Positions 43,197-52,086 of a DNA stretch of 64,000 nucleotides are shown here, in pieces. The position numbers were made by a program, and so were the translations under genes. This DNA is from Flavobacterium sp. HJ-32-4 (GTDB lineage: Bacteria; Bacteroidota; Bacteroidia; Flavobacteriales; Flavobacteriaceae), in assembly GCF_022532105.1 (NCBI RefSeq), contig NZ_CP092832.1:1641001-1705000 (forward strand), in the 5' to 3' direction. Every line of letters starts with the position of its first letter. Position 1 is the stretch's first letter. Below the pieces are notes generated by a model, which searched no databases, was not told where the DNA came from, and saw only the letters and a program-made list of their open reading frames with translations.

Positions 43197-45026
43197 TTAA
43201 CTTTCGAACGACTGCATCTCGACCAGTTTGCGGTAAACACCGTTCTTTTTCATCAATTCATCGTGTTTGCCCATCTCCGAGATTTGGCCTTTTTGCATCA
43301 CCACGATGAGGTCGGCTTTCTGTATGGTTGACAAACGGTGCGCAATCACGATTGAGGTACGGTTCTGCATCATGTTTTCCAACGCCAATTGCACGAACTT
43401 TTCACTTTCGGTGTCAAGCGCTGAGGTCGCCTCATCAAGGATCATGATAGGCGGGTTCTTCAACACGGCCCGCGCGATGCTGAGGCGCTGCTTTTGTCCG
43501 CCCGAAAGTTTGTTGCCGCTGTCGCCGATGTTGGTGTGGATGCCTTCCGGAAGTTCGCTTACGAACTCATAGGCATTTGCCACTTTCAACGCTTCGATGA
43601 TGTCTTCGTCAGTCGCACCGGGCTTGCCCAACGCCACATTTCCCGCAACGGTATCATTGAACAAGATGCTGTCTTGCGTCACAAGTCCGATCAACGATCG
43701 CAGCGACACCAGATCAAGGTCGCGGATGTCGGTTCCGTCAATCGCAATACGGCCTTCCTGCACGTCGTAAAAACGTGTGAGGAGGTTGGCAATCGTACTC
43801 TTTCCACTTCCTGATTGCCCTACCAACGCCACGGTTTGGCCTTTCGGAACGGTCAGGGAAAAATCCTTCAGGACGCGCTCACGTACATATTTGAATTGGA
43901 TATTTTCTATGGTAATGGCTGAGTCGAAAGATGTTTTTTGTAGGGCATCCGGCTTCGAGCGGATGGGGTTTTCCTGGTCGAGTATCTCCATCACCCGATC
44001 GGCGGCTGCTTGTCCGCGTTTCAGCGAATAGGAGGCCTTTGAAATGGCTTTGGCCGGTGTCAGGATGTTGTAGGCGAGTCCCATATAGGTGATAAAGGCC
44101 GATCCTTTGAGAGTGCCCTCTACCAATACCATCTGCCCTCCATACCACAGCAACATGGCAATCACTACGATGCCCATGAACTCACTGACCGGCGACGCCA
44201 TATTCTGGCGGTTGCCGATGCTGTTCGACAAGTTGAAATACCGTCGGGTTGAATCGCGGAAATGTTGGCTGAAATGCGGCTCTGCATTGTAGCTTTTCAC
44301 CACTTTCAATCCTCCCAGCGTTTCTTCAATGGTGGAGAGGAAGATACCCTGCTCTTGTTGCGCCCGGTTCGATTTCTTCTTCAGTTGCTTGCCAATCAGG
44401 GAGATGATGTAGCCTGAAACCGGAATAAATATGAACACGAAAATCGTCAATTTCACGCTGATCGAAAACATGACGCAAATCGTAAACAAGATGGTAAGGG
44501 GTTCTTTCACAACCAATTCCAACATCGAAAGCATCGAATTCTGGATTTCGTTGACGTCGCCCGAAATACGTGCGATCACGTCTCCCTTCCGTTTTTCGGA
44601 AAAGAACGAAAGTGGCAGTTCGAGGGTTTTGTCGTAGATCGCATTGCGGATATCTTTCAACACTCCGTTTTTCAGGAAAGTGACGAAGAACATCGCCATA
44701 TAATCGAAGAAGTTCTTCAACAGGAAGATGGCGATGATGCCCGCCACCAACACGAGTAGCATAGTCGGCGTATCATACTTATCGTCGATTCCTGTCAGGA
44801 AGTAATTGAGCGAGTCGCTGATGTAGGTCTTCAAATGCGAAATGCCCTTGTAAACCGGTTTTACACGCAGGTGTTCTGCCTGCCCGAAAAGTACATCCAG
44901 CATGGGCATCAGGGCTACGAACGACAGCGCGCTGAACAACGCATACAACACGTTGAAAAAAACGTTCAACAAGGCGTAGCGCTTATAGGGCTTCGCAAAA
45001 GGAAGTATCTTTCGGAGGTTACTCAT
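43197..45026 (-). CDS. ABC transporter, MsbA-like (fused permease and ATPase)
   Basis: The 609-residue half-transporter has six transmembrane helices in the first 330 residues and an ATPase domain with Walker A GQSGSGKS, the Q-loop, signature LSGGQKQRLSIARA, Walker B IMILDEATSALD and the H-loop IAHRLST. Proteins of this kind export lipids or lipopolysaccharide core. The genomic company (glycosyltransferase, sugar mutase) favours a lipid or glycan substrate. Its start overlaps the upstream mutase stop by one base. Confidence 0.93.
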   Translation of the reverse strand: MSNLRKILPFAKPYKRYALLNVFFNVLYALFSALSFVALMPMLDVLFGQAEHLRVKPVYKGISHLKTYISDSLNYFLTGIDDKYDTPTMLLVLVAGIIAIFLLKNFFDYMAMFFVTFLKNGVLKDIRNAIYDKTLELPLSFFSEKRKGDVIARISGDVNEIQNSMLSMLELVVKEPLTILFTICVMFSISVKLTIFVFIFIPVSGYIISLIGKQLKKKSNRAQQEQGIFLSTIEETLGGLKVVKSYNAEPHFSQHFRDSTRRYFNLSNSIGNRQNMASPVSEFMGIVVIAMLLWYGGQMVLVEGTLKGSAFITYMGLAYNILTPAKAISKASYSLKRGQAAADRVMEILDQENPIRSKPDALQKTSFDSAITIENIQFKYVRERVLKDFSLTVPKGQTVALVGQSGSGKSTIANLLTRFYDVQEGRIAIDGTDIRDLDLVSLRSLIGLVTQDSILFNDTVAGNVALGKPGATDEDIIEALKVANAYEFVSELPEGIHTNIGDSGNKLSGGQKQRLSIARAVLKNPPIMILDEATSALDTESEKFVQLALENMMQNRTSIVIAHRLSTIQKADLIVVMQKGQISEMGKHDELMKKNGVYRKLVEMQSFES

Positions 45027-46750
45027 TAAATGCTAAGATCCCGAAGGATGTTTTGGATTTTGGCGTCAAGTTCTTTCTCGGCACCGGCAAAGTCAGTTAC
45101 GTCGCCGATTTCCGTCTTGACACTCACATAAAATTTGATTTTCGGTTCCGTTCCCGACGGACGGGCCGCAATCTTCGAACCGTCTTCCGTATAGTAAATC
45201 AGCACGTCGGATTTCGGAAGGTCGATCGGCTCTTCTTCCCCTGTCAAGAGGTTTTTCGCAACCGACGATTTATAATCTTCGACCAGCACAACACGCTGTC
45301 CGTTGAGTTCGGTAATCGGATTGATTCGTTGGTCGACCATCATTTGGTTGATTTCGGCAAGTCCTTCGATGCCTTTCTTTGTAAGGGAAACAAGATACTC
45401 CTTATAAAACCCGAACTGTACGTATGCCTGAAGAAGTTCCTGATAGGCAGAACTGCCCTTCGCTTTGGCCTGCGCCACGACTTCACACATCAGAAGGGTA
45501 GAGGCGACGGCGTCTTTGTCGCGCACTTTATCGCCTACCATATAGCCAAAACTTTCTTCGCCACCGCCTATGAATTCGAGTTGCGGGAAATCTTTGATCA
45601 TTTTCGCGATCCATTTGAAACCGGTGAGGCCTACTTTACACTCTACGCCATACGCATCGGCCAGATCGTGCATCATTGGGGTGGAAACGATGGTCGATCC
45701 GATGAACTGTTTACCATTGATTTTTCCGGCCTGTTTCCATTTTTCGAGAAGGAAATGCGTCATCAGGATCATCGTCTGGTTGCCATTGAGCAACAGCAAA
45801 CGACCGTCGTTGTCGCGCACCGCCACACCCAGTCGGTCGCAGTCCGGATCCGTACCGATGACGATGTCGGCATGTACCTTTTCGGCCAGTGCCATAGCCA
45901 TGGTAAGGGCCTCCGGTTCTTCCGGATTAGGTGATTTCACCGTCGGGAAGTCGCCATCGGGTGTTGCCTGTTCCGCAACTACATGAAAGTTTTTATAACC
46001 GGCGCGCTCCAGTACTTTCGGAACAACGGTTATAGAAGTGCCATGCAGAGAGGTGAAAACAATGTTCAGGTTGTCTTTCGCGTCCGCTGGTGTGTGGAAA
46101 CCGGCATTGGCAATGGCGGATGCAATGAACGCATCGTCGATAACCGTGTCGATTTTTTCAATCAACGCCGGATTGGGCGCAAAGCGGATGTCTTCATATC
46201 GAGTCGCTTCAATCACGTCGATAATCTCGCCGTCCTGGGGTGGAACGAGTTGGCCGCCGTCTTCCCAATACACTTTATATCCATTATATTCGGGCGGATT
46301 GTGTGAAGCCGTCAATACAATGCCGGCCTGGCAGCCCAAATATTTCAGTGCGAACGAAAGTTCGGGTGTTGGGCGTAGGTCTGAGAACAGATAGGCCTTG
46401 ATGCCGTTTGCCGAAAACACATCGGCTACTACCTGGGCCAGCGTTTGGCTGTTGTGACGGCAATCGAAGGCGATTACGACCTTTATGTCTTTGCCGGGGA
46501 ACGACTTCTTGAGATAGTCTGAAAGTCCCTGGGTGTTTTTACCCAAGGTGTACTTGTTGATGCGGTTGGTGCCGACGCCCATGGTGCCCCGCATGCCGCC
46601 CGTACCGAATTCGAGGTTTTTATAGAAACTCTCTTCGAGTTCTTTCGGCGCATCTGCCATCATACGACGGATTTCCGCCTGCGTTTCTTTGTCAAAAGTC
46701 GGCGTCAGCCAGGCATTCGCCCGGGCCACCAGTGTCGGATCGAGTGACAT
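45026..46750 (-). CDS. Phospho-sugar mutase (phosphoglucomutase/phosphomannomutase)
   Basis: This 574-residue alpha-D-phosphohexomutase has the catalytic serine S149 in TASHNPPEYNGYKVY, the metal loop GTDPDCDRLGVAV, the sugar-binding GGEESFGY motif and the phosphate-binding RPSGTEPKIKFY near the end. It interconverts hexose 1- and 6-phosphates. The length fits the long PgcA-type group. It sits between a glycosyltransferase (3 bases upstream) and an ABC exporter, so sugar supply for a surface glycan is a reasonable role. Confidence 0.95.
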   Translation of the reverse strand: MSLDPTLVARANAWLTPTFDKETQAEIRRMMADAPKELEESFYKNLEFGTGGMRGTMGVGTNRINKYTLGKNTQGLSDYLKKSFPGKDIKVVIAFDCRHNSQTLAQVVADVFSANGIKAYLFSDLRPTPELSFALKYLGCQAGIVLTASHNPPEYNGYKVYWEDGGQLVPPQDGEIIDVIEATRYEDIRFAPNPALIEKIDTVIDDAFIASAIANAGFHTPADAKDNLNIVFTSLHGTSITVVPKVLERAGYKNFHVVAEQATPDGDFPTVKSPNPEEPEALTMAMALAEKVHADIVIGTDPDCDRLGVAVRDNDGRLLLLNGNQTMILMTHFLLEKWKQAGKINGKQFIGSTIVSTPMMHDLADAYGVECKVGLTGFKWIAKMIKDFPQLEFIGGGEESFGYMVGDKVRDKDAVASTLLMCEVVAQAKAKGSSAYQELLQAYVQFGFYKEYLVSLTKKGIEGLAEINQMMVDQRINPITELNGQRVVLVEDYKSSVAKNLLTGEEEPIDLPKSDVLIYYTEDGSKIAARPSGTEPKIKFYVSVKTEIGDVTDFAGAEKELDAKIQNILRDLSI

Positions 46751-46753
46751 TGT

Positions 46754-47710
46754 TCAGATATTTAGTTGTTCGGCTATCTTGTAATTCTTGTCGTTGTTCT
46801 TCGTGCGAAGAATGATTTCCCCCAGGAATCCCGCCAGAAAAAGCTGGGTGCCAATGACCATGGTGGCCAGTGAAATATAGAACCAGGGGTTGTCGGTCAC
46901 CAATATGGTGGGTTTGTGCGTGTAAAGACGGAGCAATTTGTTGACCCCGATGAAACCGGCCGCCAGAAAGCCCACGATGAACATCAGCGATCCCAGAGCG
47001 CCGAAAAGGTGCATAGGACGTTTTCCGAACCGCGAGAGAAACCAGATGGTAATAAGGTCGAGGAAGCCATTGATGAAACGGTTCATCCCGAACTTCGTGC
47101 TTCCGTATTTCCGGGCCTGGTGGGAAACCGCTTTTTCGGTAATCTTCGAAAATCCGGCATTTTTGGCCAGTACGGGAATGTAACGGTGCATTTCACCAGA
47201 TACCTCGACGTTCTTGACCACCACCTTTTTATAGGCTTTCAATCCACAGTTGAAATCATGCAACTGCACTCCGGACGTACGCCGCGCGGCCCAGTTGAAG
47301 AGTTTGGAAGGAAGGTTTTTCGACACTACTGAATCGTAGCGTTTCTTCTTCCAGCCGGATACGAGGTCGTACCCATCTTGTGTAATCATGCGGTAGAGTT
47401 CCGGGATTTCATCCGGACTGTCCTGCAGGTCGGCGTCCATGGTGATAACGACATTGCCTTCTGCCTGTGCGAAGCCGGCATGCAGGGCCTGCGATTTCCC
47501 GAAGTTGGTCAGGAAACGGATGCCTTTTACTTCCGGGTTCACCCGAGAGAGATGTTCAATGATATCCCAGGAACCGTCGGTGCTGCCGTCGTCGATGAAG
47601 AGGATTTCGTAAGAAAAGCCGTTTTCGGCCATCACACGCGCAATCCAACTATGTAGTTCCGGTAAAGACTCGTGTTCGTTCAGTAAGGGAATGACGACGG
47701 ATAGATCCAT
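46754..47710 (-). CDS. Family 2 glycosyltransferase, membrane-anchored (ArnC/DPM-like)
   Basis: The 318-residue protein has an N-terminal GT-A domain (LSVVIPLLNEHESLPEL, FIDDGSTDGSWDII, the DxD motif TMDADLQDSP). Two C-terminal helices follow (LFGALGSLMFIVGFLAAGFIG and FYISLATMVIGTQLFLAGFLGEI). This layout transfers sugars onto polyprenyl phosphate at the inner membrane. It is in tight array with DUF4199 (8 bases) and the sugar mutase (3 bases). Confidence 0.93.
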   Translation of the reverse strand: MDLSVVIPLLNEHESLPELHSWIARVMAENGFSYEILFIDDGSTDGSWDIIEHLSRVNPEVKGIRFLTNFGKSQALHAGFAQAEGNVVITMDADLQDSPDEIPELYRMITQDGYDLVSGWKKKRYDSVVSKNLPSKLFNWAARRTSGVQLHDFNCGLKAYKKVVVKNVEVSGEMHRYIPVLAKNAGFSKITEKAVSHQARKYGSTKFGMNRFINGFLDLITIWFLSRFGKRPMHLFGALGSLMFIVGFLAAGFIGVNKLLRLYTHKPTILVTDNPWFYISLATMVIGTQLFLAGFLGEIILRTKNNDKNYKIAEQLNI

Positions 47711-47718
47711 ATAGTAAA

Positions 47719-48249
47719 TTAGGGCCTTTCCCGTTTAACGATTGCACCGATAATCAACGATTCGATCGTACCTACTATAACATATATAAGTACACCGAAA
47801 GGAGCGGCAATCCAGGGTGATAGAAACGTTTTGGTGATACCTATCGCCATGTCAACCTGCTCCTGCGTCATTTCAGGATTTTGGTTGAGCATCTGCTCTT
47901 CCATTTTGGAAATCAACTCAGGTGTGAACTCGGGGAAAATGAGGTTGAAGATGATATAGAAGACGCCGTATATCGCGCTACCTATCAATGAAATGATGAC
48001 GCCAGTCTTTACAGCCTGGCCAAATGATAGTATACCGCCCTGGAAACTCCGGGTTTGGGTAGCGGCCAATGCAATAAGCGTTATCGGGAATACCAGGTAG
48101 TTCAAAAGGTTTACGACAGTACCAATTGACGGATTATCAATCGGGTCGAGTCCCGCAAAATACATGATCACAAACTCGACAACGAGCAGGATACCGAATA
48201 AAAGACCGTTTTGTTTCGCGAATTTGTTGGTTTTGTTTAGTGTTTCCAT
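47719..48249 (-). CDS. DUF4199 domain-containing membrane protein
   Basis: The 176-residue protein has four hydrophobic helices (NGLLFGILLVVEFVIMYFAG, LLNYLVFPITLIALAA, VIISLIGSAIYGVFYIIFNLIF, APFGVLIYVIVGTIESLIIGAI). I recognise the DUF4199 family, which is common in Bacteroidetes and without assigned function. The frame is open to 48321, but the ATG at 48249 starts METLNKTNKFAKQNG, and a -7 box TATATTTG (48283-48276, minus strand) lies between the two. It heads the five-gene operon. Confidence 0.87.
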   Translation of the reverse strand: METLNKTNKFAKQNGLLFGILLVVEFVIMYFAGLDPIDNPSIGTVVNLLNYLVFPITLIALAATQTRSFQGGILSFGQAVKTGVIISLIGSAIYGVFYIIFNLIFPEFTPELISKMEEQMLNQNPEMTQEQVDMAIGITKTFLSPWIAAPFGVLIYVIVGTIESLIIGAIVKRERP

Positions 48250-48329
48250 AATATTGGTTTCATTGATTGGATAGGCAAATATACTAAATCCGCCTACAAT
48301 GAAGGTACGCAAAAAAAGCAACTGTTTTC

Positions 48330-48359
48330 TTGTGGATAGAAATAAAAACCATACATTTG
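48330..48359 (+). promoter_or_regulatory. Promoter of the L31 gene
   Basis: TTG (48330-48332), 19 bases, TACATTTG (48352-48359), followed by a leader of about 95 bases. Confidence 0.7.
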
Positions 48360-48365
48360 CACCTC

Positions 48366-48458
48366 GATTTTAAAGAAAACTAACAAAAGGTTCCCGCCAA
48401 CCATACCTTCCAACGCAGGAAGCCGCAGGGGAAACGGTCACCACAAATAAGAAATACC
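48366..48458 (+). promoter_or_regulatory. Structured 5' leader of the L31 gene
   Basis: The leader between promoter and ATG contains the hairpin CTTCC-AACGCA-GGAAG (48406-48421) inside a looser pairing of GGTTCCC with GGGGAAAC. Ribosomal protein leaders are often autoregulatory sites, but no known motif is recognised here. Confidence 0.3.
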
Positions 48459-48710
48459 ATGAAAAAAGGAATCCACCCGGAAAGCTACAGACTGGTTGCG
48501 TTTAAGGACATGTCGAATGACGAAGTGTTCATCACCAAATCAACCGCTGATACAAGAGAGACAATCGTTCACGAAGGCGTTGAGTATCCTGTTGTAAAAC
48601 TCGAGATCTCCCGCACGTCCCACCCTTTTTACACTGGTAAATCCAAACTCATCGATACCGCTGGTCGTATCGACAAGTTCAAGAACAAATACGCGAAGTT
48701 CAGCAAATAA
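48459..48710 (+). CDS. rpmE2: 50S ribosomal protein L31, type B (zinc-free)
   Basis: The 83-residue ribosomal protein begins [20 protein letters not shown] and ends [10 protein letters not shown], the type B form. It has no cysteine, so it is the zinc-independent C-minus paralogue. In bacteria with both forms, the C-minus version is made under zinc shortage, but here the strong promoter and stable leader suggest the main copy. A terminator follows. Confidence 0.96.
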   Translation: MKKGIHPESYRLVAFKDMSNDEVFITKSTADTRETIVHEGVEYPVVKLEISRTSHPFYTGKSKLIDTAGRIDKFKNKYAKFSK

Positions 48711-48729
48711 GAACCCGCTTCCAGATACA

Positions 48730-48758
48730 AACGCCTCCGCCATCGGGGGCGTTTTTTT
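48730..48758 (+). terminator. Terminator after the L31 gene
   Basis: AACGCCTCCG pairs with CGGGGGCGTT (one T-G pair) across a four-base loop, followed by T residues to 48758. Confidence 0.82.
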
Positions 48759-48759
48759 G

Positions 48760-48767
48760 TATATTTG
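48760..48767 (+). promoter_or_regulatory. -7 box before the GlmU-like gene
   Basis: TATATTTG follows the L31 terminator directly. The -33 position falls inside the terminator and shows no TTG at the usual distance. It would give a leader of about 100 bases made wholly of heptad repeats. Confidence 0.4.
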
Positions 48768-48774
48768 GGGAGAG

Positions 48775-48876
48775 TGGTCGGTGGTCAGTAGTCCGTAGTC
48801 AGTAGCGAGTGCTACCAGCCACTCACCACTGACTACTGACCACCAACTCCTAACTCCTAATTCCTAACTCCTAATA
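48775..48876. repeat. Heptad-period repeat that folds into a hairpin before the GlmU-like start codon
   Basis: Units of the type GTCAGTA run rightward, then reappear inverted as ACTACTG/ACCACC, and finally as CTCCTAA units up to the ATG. GGTGGTCAGTAGTC (48780-48793) is exactly complementary to GACTACTGACCACC (48831-48844). The inner AGTAGCGAGTG (48801-48811) pairs with CACTCACCACT (48820-48830) apart from two mismatches. Confidence 0.75.
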
Positions 48877-50055
48877 ATGAACTACATCCTTTTCGACGGG
48901 CCCGCCCGCAATGCCTTACTTCCTTTTACGTTCACGCGACCCGTTGCGGATATCCGCGTTGGGATCCTGACCATTCGCGAGAAGTGGGAACGGTACCTTG
49001 GGTCTACCACGACGACCATCACCGAAGAGTACCTGTCAGAGAAATTCCCGATGGTGGAGATGGAAGAGAATGTCCTGATCAACGCATCGTGGCTGCCTAA
49101 TGAGGTGTTGGCCGAAATGGTCAAGAACCTTGAACCGCGCCAGGCCATTTTCAAAGGAGATGAGGTCATTGCCTTTTTTACACAGGATACCCAGGAAGAG
49201 GTGGACTTCGATACCTACGATGTCATCGAATATGAAGAGGAAGGTATTTCCATCACCAAACCGTGGCATATTTTCCAAAAGAACGATGCCGCGCTGCGGG
49301 AAGATTTTGAACTGTTGACCGATGACCGAAAGTCGCAGCCGATTCCCGCCAGCGTCAACGTGATCGCGTCGGAGAATATCTTCATTGAAGAAGGTGCGCG
49401 ACTGGAGTTTGTGACGCTTAATGCCTCAACCGGTCCGATTTATATCGGAAAAGATACCGAAATCATGGAAGGGTCGGTTATTCGCGGGCCATTTGCGCTG
49501 TGCGAGGGTGGCCAGGTGAAACTTGCTACCAAAGTGTACGGTGCAACCACCGTGGGCCCGCATTCCCGTATCGGCGGCGAGGTCAGCAACTCGGTTTTAT
49601 TTGGCTACTCGAATAAGGGGCACGACGGCTTTTTAGGGAATTCGGTCTTGGGCGAGTGGTGCAATTTGGGTGCCGACACCAACAACTCGAACCTTAAGAA
49701 CAACTATGAAGAGGTCAAACTATGGAGCTACGAAACGGGTGGCTTCGTGAAGACCGGACTTCAATTCTGCGGACTCATGATGGGTGATCACAGTAAGTGT
49801 GGTATCAATACGATGTTCAATACGGGTACCGTGGTCGGGGTCAGCGCAAATATCTTCGGCGCCGGTTTCCCGCGGAATTTCGTGCCGAGTTTCTCATGGG
49901 GCGGTGCTTCCGGATTTACGACCTACCTTACCAAAAAAGCGTTCGAAACCGCGCGCATCGTGATGTCACGCCGCAATGTGGAATTCGACGAAAAAGAAGC
50001 CAGGATTCTGGAACAGGTATTTGAGGATACCAAAAAGTGGCGGAAAGACGACTAG
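48877..50055 (+). CDS. GlmU-like sugar nucleotidyltransferase / acyltransferase (Bacteroidetes type)
   Basis: The 392-residue protein starts NYILFDGPARNALLPFTFTRPVADIRVGILTIREKWE, the marker of the alternative GlmU group of Bacteroidetes. The first half is a degenerate nucleotidyltransferase. The second half is a left-handed beta helix (GPIYIGKDTEIMEGSVIRGPFALCEGGQVKLATKVYGATTVGPHSRIGGEV). It may make UDP-GlcNAc for peptidoglycan, in step with MurA, but the activity is inferred. Its stop shares the palindrome CTAG with the convergent PepSY-like gene. Confidence 0.88.
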   Translation: MNYILFDGPARNALLPFTFTRPVADIRVGILTIREKWERYLGSTTTTITEEYLSEKFPMVEMEENVLINASWLPNEVLAEMVKNLEPRQAIFKGDEVIAFFTQDTQEEVDFDTYDVIEYEEEGISITKPWHIFQKNDAALREDFELLTDDRKSQPIPASVNVIASENIFIEEGARLEFVTLNASTGPIYIGKDTEIMEGSVIRGPFALCEGGQVKLATKVYGATTVGPHSRIGGEVSNSVLFGYSNKGHDGFLGNSVLGEWCNLGADTNNSNLKNNYEEVKLWSYETGGFVKTGLQFCGLMMGDHSKCGINTMFNTGTVVGVSANIFGAGFPRNFVPSFSWGGASGFTTYLTKKAFETARIVMSRRNVEFDEKEARILEQVFEDTKKWRKDD

Positions 50056-50471
50056 TTACTGTCGTTAAACATACCGTTCTTATGAAACAGGATGCCCTTC
50101 ACTCGGGTCACGTCTGCCTCGAAGCCGTTTTCGGTGCGTGCAATTCGCAGGACTTTCTGTCCGGGATATTTTTTGGCAAGATATTTCGAAGTTTCCGACG
50201 GAATCAGAGTCGATTCTAGGCCGTTCGCACTCGTTGCTTCCAACCAGTCACCGTTTATATCGAAACTCACCATGACACCGTTCGAAAGCATGGCCCAATA
50301 AGAGGTTGTTGGATTCTGGGCATCGTATTCAAGGGTCGTGACGGACGCGCCCGTGAAGTGTTTCGCCAGTAGTTGTTGGCCGATCTTAGGTAATTCACCC
50401 GCCGGAACAGTCGTTTTTTGTGCAATTGCTGAAAAAGTCAGAAACAACAGGGCGATAGAAAGATATTTCAT
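50052..50471 (-). CDS. Secreted PepSY-like protein
   Basis: The 139-residue protein has a signal peptide (MKYLSIALLFLTFSAIAQ). The mature part has two short repeats of a PepSY-like beta-lactamase-inhibitor fold: LPKIGQQLLAKHFTGASVTTLEYD..YWAMLSNGVMVSFDINGDWLEA and LIPSETSKYLAKKYPGQKVLRIART. It should be periplasmic. The exact role is unknown. The ATG at 50471 is used because the upstream extension is polar. It overlaps the GlmU-like gene tail by four bases. Confidence 0.75.
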   Translation of the reverse strand: MKYLSIALLFLTFSAIAQKTTVPAGELPKIGQQLLAKHFTGASVTTLEYDAQNPTTSYWAMLSNGVMVSFDINGDWLEATSANGLESTLIPSETSKYLAKKYPGQKVLRIARTENGFEADVTRVKGILFHKNGMFNDSN

Positions 50472-50620
50472 AAACGTGGTTTTCGTCGCAAAAATACCGT
50501 TTTCCGTCCGTCGTCCAAACATTGCCGGTGTTTTTTGGCAAGCGTTTGGGGCTGAGGGTTTTTCCCGTTCGTTTTTTGTGCGTAAATTTGCGCGCCTTTC
50601 CCGGCGGAGTACTGCTGCGT

Positions 50621-50690
50621 GAGGGATGGGAGCAAGGTGCCGCGCACCGCGGACAGCCCGACAGCGCCGGGACGGAGTGTCCCGAGACGG
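50621..50690 (+). repeat. Structured intergenic element, copy C
   Basis: The left box GAGGGATGGGAGCAAGG and the right box GCGGACAGCCCGAC flank the hairpin GGTGC-CGC-GCACC (50636-50648). A second hairpin GGGAC/GTCCC (50669-50683) follows. The boxes match copies B and D read on their minus strands. The frame of mtaB is open through it, so it could be mistaken for an N-terminal extension. Confidence 0.6.
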
Positions 50691-50727
50691 GCAAACGCGA
50701 TCGGCGGTGGCACGCCCAACTACAAAA

Positions 50728-52086
50728 ATGGAAAAGAAACGAGTCGCTTTTTACACGCTTGGTTGCAAACTGAATTTTTCGGAGACGTCGACTATTGCCC
50801 GGAATTTTCAGGAGGAAGGCTTTGACCGGGTCGATTTCGAGGAAGTCGCCGATATTTATGTCATCAACACCTGTTCAGTAACCGATAACGCCGATAAGCA
50901 GTTCAAACAGGTGGTGCGTAAAGCGCTCAAATTGAACGATAAGGCCTTCGTTGCCGCGGTGGGTTGCTATGCACAGCTGAAGCCTGAGGAATTGGCAGCG
51001 GTCGACGGCGTGGACCTGGTGTTGGGCGCGACCGAGAAGTTCAAGATTACCGACTATATCCACGACCTGTCAAAGAACGACCATGGAGAAGTGCATTCGT
51101 GCGAGATTGCCGATGCGGATTTTTATGTGGGGAGCTATTCTATTGGCGACCGCACCCGCGCATTCCTGAAAGTGCAGGACGGGTGCGATTATAAATGTAC
51201 GTATTGTACGATTCCGCTTGCCCGCGGTATTTCGCGCTCGGATACGATGGAGAATGTGTTGCAGAATGCCGCCGAGATTTCGGCCCAGGGTATTCGCGAG
51301 ATTGTGCTGACGGGTGTGAACATTGGCGACTATGGCAAAGGTGAATTCGGCAACAAACGCCACGAACACACCTTTTTGGAGCTGGTGCAGGCGCTTGACC
51401 AGGTGGCCGGCATCGAACGCCTCCGGATATCGTCGATCGAGCCGAACCTGCTGAAAAACGAAACCATCGACTTCGTTTCACAGAGCCGTACTTTCGTGCC
51501 GCATTTCCATATTCCGCTGCAGTCGGGGAGCAACGACATATTGAAGAAGATGAAACGCCGCTACCTGCGGGAACTTTATGCCGAACGGGTGGCGAAAATC
51601 CGCGAGGTGATGCCGCACGCCTGTATCGGGGTTGATGTCATCGTAGGGTTTCCGGGCGAAACAGACGACCATTTTCTCGAAACCTATCACTTCCTGAACG
51701 AACTGGCTATTTCGTACCTGCACGTCTTCACCTATTCCGAACGCGACAATACCGAAGCGGCTGAGATGGACGGCGTGGTGCCGACGAATGTACGGGCGAA
51801 ACGCAGCAAGATGCTACGGGGCTTATCGGTCAAGAAACGGCGGGCGTTCTATGAAAGCCAGCTCAACACCCAACGGATCGTGCTGTTTGAAGACGAGAAT
51901 AAGGAAGGTTACATCTACGGCTTTACCGAGAATTACGTGCGGGTGAAACTGCCGTGGAACCCGGAATTAGCGAACACGTTGGTGCGTGTCGAACTTACCC
52001 ATATCGACGACGACGGTTCCGTTCGTGCGACGGTAGTGGATCACGCTGCGGTCGCGGCTTCCTTACCCGCTGCCTTAGGTTTGTAA
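50728..52086 (+). CDS. mtaB: tRNA (N6-threonylcarbamoyladenosine-37-C2) methylthiotransferase
   Basis: This 452-residue radical SAM enzyme adds a methylthio group to t6A at tRNA position 37. The N-terminal UPF0004 domain has cysteines in TLGCKLN, NTCSVTDNAD and VGCYAQ. The radical SAM cluster motif is CDYKCTYC. A TRAM-type tail follows. The frame is open to 50626, but that stretch is structured element C and has an odd composition, so 50728 (MEKKRVAFYTLGCKLN) is the start. Its last 46 bases overlap the convergent oxidoreductase gene. Confidence 0.95.
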   Translation: MEKKRVAFYTLGCKLNFSETSTIARNFQEEGFDRVDFEEVADIYVINTCSVTDNADKQFKQVVRKALKLNDKAFVAAVGCYAQLKPEELAAVDGVDLVLGATEKFKITDYIHDLSKNDHGEVHSCEIADADFYVGSYSIGDRTRAFLKVQDGCDYKCTYCTIPLARGISRSDTMENVLQNAAEISAQGIREIVLTGVNIGDYGKGEFGNKRHEHTFLELVQALDQVAGIERLRISSIEPNLLKNETIDFVSQSRTFVPHFHIPLQSGSNDILKKMKRRYLRELYAERVAKIREVMPHACIGVDVIVGFPGETDDHFLETYHFLNELAISYLHVFTYSERDNTEAAEMDGVVPTNVRAKRSKMLRGLSVKKRRAFYESQLNTQRIVLFEDENKEGYIYGFTENYVRVKLPWNPELANTLVRVELTHIDDDGSVRATVVDHAAVAASLPAALGL

